NCBI GenBank assembly: GCA_003344405.1
Contig: NOWV01000099.1
Coordinates: forward strand, 1-64,000
Reading direction: 5' to 3'
Length of the DNA: 64,000 nt
Source: Trichoplax sp. H2
Taxonomy: Eukaryota; Placozoa; Uniplacotomia; Trichoplacea
Shown: positions 38,801-49,500 of the stretch, piece by piece
How positions within the stretch are numbered: the first letter of the stretch is position 1
Layout: the number at the start of each line of letters is the position of its first letter
Program-made: the position numbers and the translations under genes
Notes under the pieces: generated by a model
Seen by the model: only the letters and a program-made list of their open reading frames with translations
Databases searched by the model: none
Told to the model about the DNA's origin: nothing

Positions 38801-39528
38801 AACTGCCAAAATATTACCCGTCGTCTATTAACAATTTTGTTATTGAACAAACTAGTAATATAGGGTATGCGATACAAAACACAAACCTTTTGTTGATGTA
38901 GTTATATTTTTCGATAGGTAACGGTATTTTATCGATTAACGATTATAATTTAAAGTACTATCTCAAATTTAGCTAACAGTATCAGACATTCTTACAAACT
39001 TATACTTTGCTGAATGTGAAAATAAGAAGTGTTTAAAATAAATTTAAAAATGAAATAAAATGAAAGTGATCTTTCTTATTAAATGACATTGTGTTAGCAA
39101 AATCATGACTACAATTTCTGCTATGTTTTAGATGATGGATAGTGTAATGCTTTCCAGGTACACTCGTATATGCTTTGATTGCTTTCATTCTAACTGACCA
39201 TCCTATGTTTGCCCTATTCTAGGCTTTGCCAATAAACGGTAATATTTTTATAGGTATAGTTATTTTTCAAGGTTTCCTAGTGGATCTTAAAAAGATTCTC
39301 GGAATAACTAGGAGATCAAGCTGCCAATATTCTATGAATTTTATCATGCTTAATTCAGTCTAGTTTATGCCGAATTTTTGATCTCATATCCACAGCCGGC
39401 ATGCCGAATAATGTTTATCGAAGTTATTCATTACCTATGGATTTAATTCTTAGCTAATAATCTAGCGGCGATATTATGGATTAAGAATATGTATGCTAAG
39501 CTAAAAACTATTATCCATTAAGACTATT
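38608..39528. repeat. First copy of a near-identical duplicated segment
   Basis: This segment, from inside the broken copy C to non-coding DNA, is almost identical to 39794-40987. The second copy begins immediately after a 20-base N gap and carries one extra block at about 40040-40305. The near identity and the gap suggest two haplotypes placed in tandem by the assembler. A recent real duplication is the alternative. Confidence 0.85.
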
Positions 39529-39773
39529 TGTAATATCGTTTCCACAGTAATTTTAGTCCACAGAGGAATCCAGTACTATAAAAGCTTTTTATTACAAGGT
39601 TCTAAAGAATAGTACAGCAATAATTAATTACTCACAAGAATCTAGTCTAAAGTAATCTGAGCTCAATTAGATATCAAATCTTTTCTCCCCCTTTACGCTC
39701 AGATTTGTACATCTTATATACTTTTCTCTGAATCTATTTAAGGCAATAACATCGTCTACAATCAGACATGAAT

Positions 39774-39793
39774 NNNNNNNNNNNNNNNNNNNN
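39774..39793. other. Assembly gap of 20 N
   Basis: Twenty undetermined bases join two copies of the same sequence. The true distance and order across this point are not known. Confidence 0.99.
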
Positions 39794-39986
39794 GGCTTAT
39801 TTTATTCTACTTTGTGGTTCCCCATTCTTTTAGGGCAGTTGTTTTGATCGTGAAACTATTGCGCCCTACTTTTAACGTCAGGACTTACACTTCTTAGAAA
39901 TATTTAATTCTTTTGGGAGCATTGAACGCTGTCAATGGATTATTGATGGTATATGGTAGTCTATGCAGCAACAGTTAGCGAATTAC
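39794..39986 (+). pseudogene. Second, 5'-truncated copy of broken transporter C
   Basis: This is the same decayed transporter fragment as at 38608-38800, beginning directly at the gap. It carries the same TAG (39895-39897). The shared stops mean the gene was already broken before the two copies separated. Confidence 0.8.
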
Positions 39987-40039
39987 AACTGCCAAAATAT
40001 TACCCGTCGTCTATTAACAATTTTGTTATTGAACAAACT

Positions 40040-40305
40040 TGCACAGAATGTAATGTTTCTTGCGGTCTGACAAAGAGTTGATACATAAGATGTAGTGAGA
40101 GATAGATTTTTATTATTGATGAGCAAGAAGAGAAGAGTAGCGAGGTTGAGTGTGTGAAAGAGAATCATCAAGAGCCGAAAAGAGAGTCAATATATAGTGT
40201 ACTGTAATACCAGTACAGAACTAGTAGGTTCCAACGTCTGATTGGCATTAAGATGAGTTATGCTCAATTACATGCTATACGTATTCTTATACCTACAGAA
40301 AATCA
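40040..40305 (-). mobile_element. Candidate solo LTR (about 266 bases)
   Basis: This block is present in the second copy of the duplicated segment and absent from the first, so the empty site is visible. Read on the minus strand it starts TG (at 40305) and ends CA (at 40040). It contains a TATATATTGAC box and, further on, AATAAAAATC, the order expected of an LTR promoter and polyadenylation signal. The flanks are AAACT on the left and CTACT on the right, so any target-site duplication is imperfect. No internal retroelement coding is present. It could instead be another short insertion. Confidence 0.5.
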
Positions 40306-40987
40306 CTACTAGTATAATATAGGGTATGTGATACAAAACACAAACCTTTTGTTGATGTAGTTATATTTTTCGATTGGTAACGGTATTTTATCGATTAACG
40401 ATTATAATTTAAAGTACTATCTCAAATTTAGCTAACAGTATCAGACATTCTTACAAACTTATACTTTGCTGAATGTGAAAATAAGAAGTGTTTAAAATAA
40501 ATTTAAAAATGAAATAAAATGGAAGTGATCTTTCTTATTAAATGACATTGTGTTAGCAAAATCATGACTACAATTTCTGCTATGTTTTAGATGATGGATA
40601 GTGTAATGCTTTCCAGGTAAACTCGTATATGGTTTGATTGCTTTCACTCTAACTGACCGTCCTATGTTTGCCCTATTGCCGGCCTTGCCAATAAACGGTA
40701 ATATTTTTATAGGTATAGTTATTTTTCAAAGTTTCCTAGTGGATCTTAAAAAGATTCTCGGAATAACTAGGAGATCAAGCTGCCAATATTCTATGAATTT
40801 TATCATGCTTAATTCAGTCTAGTTTATGCCGAATTTTTGATCTCATATCCACAGCCGGCATGCCGAATAATGTTTATCGAAGTTATTCATTACCTATGGA
40901 TTTAATTCTTAGCTAATAATCTAGCGGCGATATTATAGATTAAGAATATGTATGCTAAGCTAAAAACTATTATCCATTAAGACTATT

Positions 40988-42249
40988 ATTTACAGATCCT
41001 CTTAATTTAATCTTTGATATATTTAGAAAGTGACTAAAACAAATTACCTAATTATCCAATTATTTGTGAGCTTAAACTCTGCTATGATGCTAAGGTGGAG
41101 CATTACCGATATATCTTCAGCGAAGATTCGCAATGTATAATGTGGAAATTTCAAGATAACGTTTTTGATAACAGAAATCATTCTACACCGAAAAAAATTT
41201 ACGGTTCTCGCTAGCAATGCTCTTCCGATTGCGCATAGCGTAAAAATAAAATTGTATTTCATACTTTGCATAAATTCTTATTTCTCAATTTTTTCATCAT
41301 ATAGCTTATTTAAATTACTGTAATAATAAATTTTCGCAGCTTCACTTATCTTTATTAAAGGCTAAAATATATATATGCTTTGATGGAGAGGCAAACAGAT
41401 GGTACTATCTTTTCGTAAAGTAGATATATAGCATAACCAATTCAGACTCTTTCGATTTACAGATGTTTATGCAAGCTTTATTGAAAGCATTTTTATGAAT
41501 GTTGGTCGTTCTGTAAAGCGAGCAAAATAATTTTATTTTATAACTATCACTATAGACTTCATCACTATTAAAATATATTCAAGTATGTCCTAAGTAAATT
41601 AATCAGATTTCGTAATAACTTGTAATACTGAGGATTAGCGTCAGAAGTTTTTCTGAGCTATTTGTATAACATTACTTAACATAATTTACTATAAACTCAG
41701 TTCTTTTAAAGACTTACGATATTGATAAAAGCAGCTAACCAATAGGCATATGATCACTATCACTGTTACTTATTTCGACCTTTACGATAATAGTGAGACT
41801 TTCTTTCAATGTAATGCTGTAGATCCTGTTAGAAATGGTAGATAAAATGTCGGTATCTTCGATATCAGCTTACTAGATTACTTTAATTTTAGCAGCTCTA
41901 TGAAAATTCCTTGTCATAGCCTGTTTATGGCTTTTCCATTCCTAAAGAATAGCTAGTATTTTCCTTTATTATCTGGTTAGGCCGTTCAGTTTATTACGCT
42001 CTCTTCCTTCCATGGAGCTTCGCTAATTTACTTTGCAACTTAGTTCAACGAAAATGAAGATATGCGTAAAGTCATCTGATTACTGTAACCATATGGTTAT
42101 TAAATATGACCATTATCCTACTTTCACGGCCTAATTAAATTTCACTGAAAATTATCAGAATGAAAATAGATAATAGTAAAAATGCACTGAAAAGTATTAC
42201 CATTTCCACATAGATTACTACTATTATCTTAAGCCTGTTTAACTTCGCC
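40988..42249. other. Non-coding region upstream of transporter copy D
   Basis: AT-rich sequence with no exon supported on either strand. There is no pentamer cluster here, unlike upstream of copy B. Confidence 0.45.
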
Positions 42250-44582
42250 ATGACTACATTAGACACAGTATCTTTACTATCTTCAGAAGATGACCATCAA
42301 AATCTAGATCAAAATCTAGAGTTAAGTGAAGACGAACGACACCTAAGTAAAGATGATTGTGATGAGACGAAGAAGACTGTGCAGTTACCCTTGTGTAATC
42401 GTAGCATTTCGAAAAATCTCGCCGGCACAATAATCACCATCATTACAGTATTTGGACAATCTGGTATGGCTATTGCTTTACCAACATTTTCAGTAGCTGT
42501 TAATGCAGCTCATTGCCATAGTAATCAGTATTTTGTCTTGATTTATCCTGCAATGTGGTTTCCTATAATATTTTCCTTGATTGCCTTCGCTTCAAAAGCG
42601 ATCAATCCTAAGTTTTCTCTCAAATCATATACAGCAATCAAAGCCTACATTATTTTGGGCCTTTTATGTGCTGTTAACTGCTTGTTAGTTACATTTGCTA
42701 GTCTACCAGATAGAACACCTCCTAATCTGCAAGGAATTCTTGGCATAACTATTATTCCATTTACTGTCATTTTGCGATATGCTATCCTTCGTAAGAAAGT
42801 TGGAGTGGGACGTTTGCTATGTACACTAGGCACTTTAGTTGGCCTATTCATAACTTTAGTACCGAATATTTTCAACATAGAGAAAAATAAACATCATGGA
42901 TCAAAATCTGTCATTTGGCCATTAATTTTTATATTAGGAATCTTACCTGCTGCCATAGCTAATGTACTGCAAGAAAAAGAAATGAAACGTGACTATAGGG
43001 TAAGCCTGAAATGCTTAAGTTCAATCGTTAACTGAGAGACTAGAATGTAGACGCTATTAAGTGATATGAGAGTTTTCAAAATTTTTAAAAATATGAGTAT
43101 ACTAGTAGCATAATAAAATACTTGTACGCATGTAATTTACTGTTAACGAGTTACGGTTAGTCTCTACCTTTGATAAAATGCTATAATAAAATTTGTAGGA
43201 GGAAAGTTTAGTATTTCAAGCATGGGTTGCCTGGTATAATGTATTCTTCTTGGGTTTACTATTTTGGACAGGCTTTATTCCTCATTTCGGGCAGGTAAAG
43301 CAACTATGATTTTATCAAGAGATATATTACAACACTTCAAAGATTTTACTGCTATGTTGTAAATTTTCTATCTCAATACAGTATAAGACTTCACAATAGG
43401 AATATTTAATACATATTTGCCACAAATTACATAAGAAATTATTATGCATTGTAATTTTCATCAGGCATCTAACATACAACAATTTCAACACCAAATGGAT
43501 TGCGGATTTCTNNNNNNNNNNNNNNNNNNNNCTTGTGGCAAAGGAAAGTAAAGAACTCTAGTGTAGTTACTTAAAACTTGGGCTATTTCTCCCAGTACTT
43601 TCAGTTTCTATGAGAGAAGTATTTGAGAACTCGATTTCTCGGCTGATCTCCACAGACAACTGACTAATTATTACACTATTCTTCACGATATGAGTCTTGC
43701 CGTTTCTTGAGCAATTACCTACTTTATTCTACAAACACACGCGCTTAAATAGGTTTCTACAGTGAATTCCAATATTAACGAGTGAGAATTCATGCTTTGC
43801 AAGTTACATTAATTAGTATAATACCATTACTAAATATACATGTCGATATCCTCAGACTTAGATAGCTACAAGCTATCAGGTGTTAAGACGCTTAACCTTC
43901 GTCCATATACAGCTCAATTTTTAGAGATTAACATATCTTATAAATCTACAGTAAATTAACTGCTAACAACTTCTATTTTTATCTCATTTCTACCATCCTA
44001 TTATCAGCTACAAGCGCATTAAAACATAGCACATAACCTTATCTTATCTATTCATAAACATTCATTAATTTATAGTTACTTAATTAGTAACGGCGTACCG
44101 TGACAACAGTATAAGACTTCACAATAGGAATATTTAATACATATTTGCCACAAATTACATAAGAAATTATTATGCATTGTAATTTTCATCAGGCATCTAA
44201 CATACAACAATTTCAACACCAAATGGATTGCGGATTTCTGTCACAATTTGGCGGTGGTAAAGGAAAAGTACCGTCTTATCCTTGGGCACTTGGCGCTGCT
44301 TGGCTATTTATTTCTTTCTATTGCATTGCTAATCAGGCTGCGCTACTTTTACTACGCTATTCAGACGGCGCCATTTATCTAGTTATCGTTCAAGCTATAA
44401 TACCTCCAATAGTTGCCATATTTTGGACTTTATTCACACTTAAAGGTGGCTTTCATTGGCATCCAAGATTTACAGATTCGAGCGCATTTGTCTTCGCTGG
44501 TATTATCGTTATTTTGCCGTGCATTATTATTTATAATTATTTGACATTAAAAGAAGAGAAAGCAGAGAGCAATAAAATCTAA
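42250..44582 (+). CDS. CRT-like drug/metabolite transporter, copy D
   Basis: Three exons (42250-42999, 43199-43294, 44193-44582) encode about 411 residues on the opposite strand to copies A and B. The N-terminal tail is acidic and polar, with S-L-L-S-S-E-D-D. Ten helices follow, with C-H-S-N-Q-Y-F, G-R-L-L-C-T-L-G-T-L-V-G-L-F, I-L-P-A-A-I-A-N-V-L-Q-E, I-P-H-F-G-Q at the end of exon 2, M-D-C-G-F-L in exon 3, and R-Y-S-D-G-A-I-Y-L-V-I-V-Q-A. The intron positions and the 96-base middle exon match A and B. D is the most divergent intact copy: it has L-R-Y-A where A and B have L-S-Y, and A-L-P-T where they have T-L-P-I or A-L-P-V. The second intron contains an N gap and a partial second copy of the start of exon 3, so its length is unreliable. 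Confidence 0.78.
43378..43511. repeat. Duplicate of the exon 3 acceptor region of copy D
   Basis: 134 bases match 44106-44239, including the acceptor and the first codons of exon 3, and are cut off by the N gap. This is a probable assembly artefact, or haplotype overlap, around the gap. Confidence 0.85.
43512..43531. other. Assembly gap of 20 N
   Basis: Twenty undetermined bases inside the second intron of transporter copy D, directly after a partial copy of exon 3. Confidence 0.99.
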
Positions 44583-46598
44583 TACTAAAACAATGAGATG
44601 ACATAGAATTATGAACTATGGGTATCGTACAGGATCTATCATATCATAATAATTAATTTTGGAAATCTCATATTACGCAGCATTCCTGGTATTTTCGATA
44701 GTAAAGCTTAATAATTTAGTAATTTAGATTGCGAAAGGTTTCTACCATGGACTACTAGATTATATGGTGCATCTAGTAGTTCATGGCTTCTACGGTAGCT
44801 CAGATGAGTTCTATTATATTGAGGTAAATCGGAAGACTAACAGTCTAAATTGTGGAAGACTCTACTATCCAAAATAAATCGAATAGCTGAGTCTTCTTAG
44901 TGAAATTATGGTAACAATGTAGAATATTAAAAGTTGATGAATTCATTCGCTAAAGTAACAATAAAAATAGAAATATGACCGTTCTACAAACGGAGTTACT
45001 TTCTACTACAAATATTGCAGAAACCTTATGTTTAGATTCCTTAACAACAAGTTGCGATCGTTGGACTTCTATGACTTGTTGAATATTGCATATGATTGAT
45101 TGAGCTGAAAAATTCTACACTAAATATCATTTATTTATTGGTTATATTGTATAATGTTTTAATTTTTGCATAGGCATGAAAATGTACCAAAATGAATATG
45201 ATCTGATGTTCTGTCCTTTGATGCTATATCTTGATTCAGGCAGAGCAACGGATTTATAAGTATATAATGCTCCATTTTATCTTGCGAATTTTTCATAGTT
45301 AGGACCAAAGCAATCTCTATTGCATTACTTTCATCGTCTAATGAATCTTGTATTTAATTTGTTTATGAACTAAACTATCATAAGAAAACTACCCGAACCC
45401 GCACAGTTAGCTGTGTATTACATGTAATGGTTCGCCTAGTAGTGTATAATTTCGGGGATAAGTTGTCGCTGATAATTTATATATCTGTATCGTGGACGAT
45501 AATTGACATATTACAGTTAGATTTGTAACTTCCTTTACTCTGTTTATGAGCTTAGTGAGCGTGCTACCGTATATACCATAAATGTATCGGATCTGAACTC
45601 TAGATGCAGTATCATCACAGACAGTAGTGAGTGTATCAAAGGTCATTGCTTACATGATCTATGTAACTATCTATATCCTCATATGTATCTGCTTATTAAA
45701 AGTATCCTTGATCTACTCTCTCTCTCTCATGATATATCTCTATCTTAGTAACAATACCTGCAACGTGTATTCGTGAAACTTCAATGAATCTGCTTCTATC
45801 CTTCTCAATCTATTGACATCTATTTGACGTAAACCAAATAACATTACAACCTAGACGTGCTCACTGTACAGTGTACGTGGAGATACATTCCTTGATCCTA
45901 TTTTAAAGCCATAACCATTATCTGTGTTAAAAATTTAATAATAAACATTTAGATCTATTGTTAGGGTTCTTAGCCGACTATTCTATGTTAATAGCGTGAT
46001 CAATAATTAACAGGGATAAGTGAAGAATTTTAAAATCATCCTGTTAACGAAAATTTCTTGTATCGATTGATATGAGTTTTAGCATGATTGAATGATAACC
46101 CTATACTGTAAACTATACAGTACAGTACAATACTATCACCGTCAATCGTTAATATTCTGTACTAGTATACTATCAGATTTTGCGGGACTCTGGTATATTT
46201 GTACCTTTTACTTTATATTATCTATGTCTCACCATGGTCACCATTAGTCACTATTATGGTATGATTGCAATTTATCAAATCCCTACGTTACAAAGTTAAT
46301 TCATTATTGTAATAAAGGGATATTCTTGCAAATGAAAATGAAGCATTCTTCTATCAAAGATAGCAACCTGTACTTTATACGGATGCCATATTTAAATTAA
46401 TGAGATCTGTAAATAATTCCATAGCTGTTTCTATCAATACAGCTTTAAAAGCATAAATTGTACATTATCGTGGAAAGAATTATGCCCAGTAGTAGTACTA
46501 GAAGGTGCCGAAAAGGCATGAGCTAACTTAAGATAAATAAACAAAGCTTGTCATGATTGCAACGTGCAATCAATTTTTAACCAGTTTCACGTTTAGCA
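44583..46598. other. Non-coding spacer between transporter D and PLOD
   Basis: No exon is supported. The stretch contains a short hairpin at 44745-44786 and a small GTACA patch near 46100-46130, about 480 bases before the PLOD start. An open frame at 45407-45646 (-) has no recognisable content. Confidence 0.45.
44745..44786. repeat. Short inverted repeat downstream of transporter D
   Basis: A 16-base arm at 44745-44760 pairs with 44771-44786 with one mismatch around a 10-base loop. It lies about 160 bases after the copy D stop codon, perhaps in its 3' untranslated region. Confidence 0.6.
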
Positions 46599-49500
46599 AT
46601 GGCACGGAAAAATCTATTACTAATATTTATTATTGGGTCATTTTTAAAATTTCCCTTAACCGGATGTAATGGTTAGTAGAAAAATAGAGTTTTAATAGAG
46701 TGCAGTACTTTTACAGTATCGGTTAAATCTACCACAAGGTAACTAAATAATATTCTTACAAATCATTTTGACTTTGTTAAATATGTTAGATGCTAAACAG
46801 ACTTTATTAACGCTCACGGTAGCAAGTGATTGCACCGATGGATTCCAAAGATTTAATCGGTCATGCAGAATTTACGATTTAAATTGCAAGGTATTGCTAA
46901 ATGCAGTATTTGCTCAGTTTCTTAGTAATGTGAATACGAGTATAACGATCACAAGGATTAAATAATAGTCATCTATCTAGATTCTTGGTATGAACAAAAT
47001 ATGGAAAGGTGGCAGCATGGAATTTCCAGGTGGAGGCTATAAAATTAATCTCTTAAGAAGAGAACTCGAGCGTTTAAAAGACAAGGATGATATTATAATC
47101 GTTACAGATAGGTTGAGATTATTTTCCATAATATCAAAAGCCGTACTACGATATAAATATTTTTATTTGTAAGCATGAACCGCATTGTGTAATTCATTTT
47201 TTTCATTTACCTCAATTATTTAAGTTATGATGTCATCTATACCGCTGGAACTCAAGAAATATTGGAAAAGTTTCATCAATTTAATGCTAATGTAGTTTTT
47301 GGTGCGGAGCCATATTGCTGGCCCAATCAGGAATTAGCTAGTGTATGAATTTAAGTGTTGATTATATTCCAACATAAGTGATATTAATGAAATATTAGAT
47401 AGCTGTTGCTTTCTCACTCACAAGCCTTGTCGGATAACTCATAATTTGGTTTAGTTATTCGATATCCTATAATCGCAATATTTATAAAATAGTTAATGCT
47501 ATACCTTATTGTCTAAGCACAGTATCTATCACGTTTCAGGTAGTATATAAATTTGTAATATTCTGCAATAAGTAGAGTGTCTTTATCTATCTTTAGCTAT
47601 ACAACTTTATACCCAAATTATCACAAATAAGTAGGTTTTACCTAGAAAATCCTAATTAAAGTATTAGATTCAAATATTCATACGCGAATTTGTCTAACAA
47701 AAGAATATTATGGAAATACTCATGCATACAGATGGCTCTTCGCATAATATTCATATTAGTTTATCAGGGTGTTTCATTTTCTTTTAGTTATATGTTGGAT
47801 TCAGAATATCATTAATTAAATACTGCATATTGTTCAAACCGTTAATATAATATCATAGAGTCAAAGTATGCTATTCCTTGGATACAATGCTATTGATCTA
47901 TACTTAATATTTATCATCCTTCTCAAAGCATTACCCAGTGGTTTCGTCTGGAAAACGATTCTTAAATTCTGGCGGTAAGTAAAACTTTCAACGATTTATT
48001 ATTATTTCATTTTTGAGACTATTATTACAAATGATGCCGTAGGCTTTATCGGTCATGCAAGAACAATTTACGAAATAATCACCTATCGGTCAATTGAAGA
48101 TAGTGATGATGATCAGCTATACTATACCGAGATTTATCTCGATTCAAAATTGAGGGTGAGCAATCTGAGACTTAATTTTGCGACAATGATGTATGCATAA
48201 ATGTAATAAGAATTGAAACATCGCTCCGCAAATAAATATCATAGTAATAGAATTGATTCGTTATTATCATTAGGATAAGTGGAATATTAAACTTGATCAT
48301 AAAAGTGTCCTATTTCATAATCTCAATGGTGCTCAAGGTATTTGGCAAATTCAACCTTTATCCACATTAATGATCGCATTGTGATGATAGTATATCTTGA
48401 TACCGTGAAATTAATATTCTAGTTAAAATGATGATAAAATTCGTCAATATCATTAAATTTTGTCAGAGGAAGTCAATCTAATTCCAGACAATGGTGGTAA
48501 ATATCGATTATTTAATGAAGTCTATCAAACTTTACCTATTGCAGTTCACGGCAATGGACCTACTAAGGTATGATATGCAAATAGAAGACATTGTTTACAA
48601 TAATTTATCAGCTAACAGAAGGGATAATTTTTGATAATTTCGAGTGTGTTACATTTTTGCCTACAGCAAAAATTGCATTAAGATATCAGAACTTGAAATT
48701 TATTGCTATCTATTTCTAATTTTTAACAAGCTACTTATTTATTTCGTTTTACATCCAATATATCATACCTAATTCTATAGGAAGTGAGCTTAAATTATTT
48801 TGGCAACTATTTGGCAAATTATTGGAGTTTTAATGACGGATGTATAGCATGTAAAGAGAACACCATTGAACACTTAAAGGTATGATATATTTCACAGTTT
48901 TATGGCTTTATTAGAATGTTGCAAGCTATTTAATCAATAACAAATAAGAATAAACGTTCTTTAATTATAAAATAAATAGAAAGACCATTATCCAAGGCTT
49001 TCTCTCGCTATATTCATCCACAAATCTGCACCGTTTACGGATGTATTTCTGCAAAGATTATCAAATCAGCAATATCCAAAAGATAAAATTGATTTATTTC
49101 TTCATATAAGTGTATGCTTGTTTTGCTTCGAATTAATCATTTATAAATTTCAGTATTAGTATAGAAGCTGTGTAGGCAATGTTTTATTTTCTTGACAATT
49201 CATTTATTATAATTTATTAATTAATCGGATAAAATTATCGAATTTATTTTTATTTCATCGTGAAGATTGACCACCATTTGAAAGATACTCTTGCATGGTG
49301 GAAGAAATATTCCTCGCTTTATGCTAGTCAAGAGCTAATTGTACCATCAGATAAGATCAATCCAAGTAAAGCAAGAAATTTAGCCATGTACGCATATATA
49401 AACTATATTAATGTTGTGACCTTCTATTGCTATCATAGCATTACAACTGCTAATCAATTTAATAAGAGTATAATGCTGATAATGTGAAGTCTTCAGATCA

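Larger units (their letters stand above)
39794..40987. repeat. Second copy of the duplicated segment, with an insertion
   Basis: It matches 38608-39528 almost base for base, apart from scattered substitutions (for example near 40666-40683) and the insertion at about 40040-40305. The first 200 bases repeat the pseudogene's two in-frame stops. Confidence 0.85.

Noticed and set aside
40634-40822. Open frame in the second haplotype-like copy
   Set aside because: The equivalent frame in the first copy is interrupted by a stop (TAG replacing TGC near 39221), so it is not conserved even between the two copies.
45407-45646. 79-codon minus-strand open frame upstream of PLOD
   Set aside because: No recognisable domain, no matching exon partners and isolated in a non-coding spacer.
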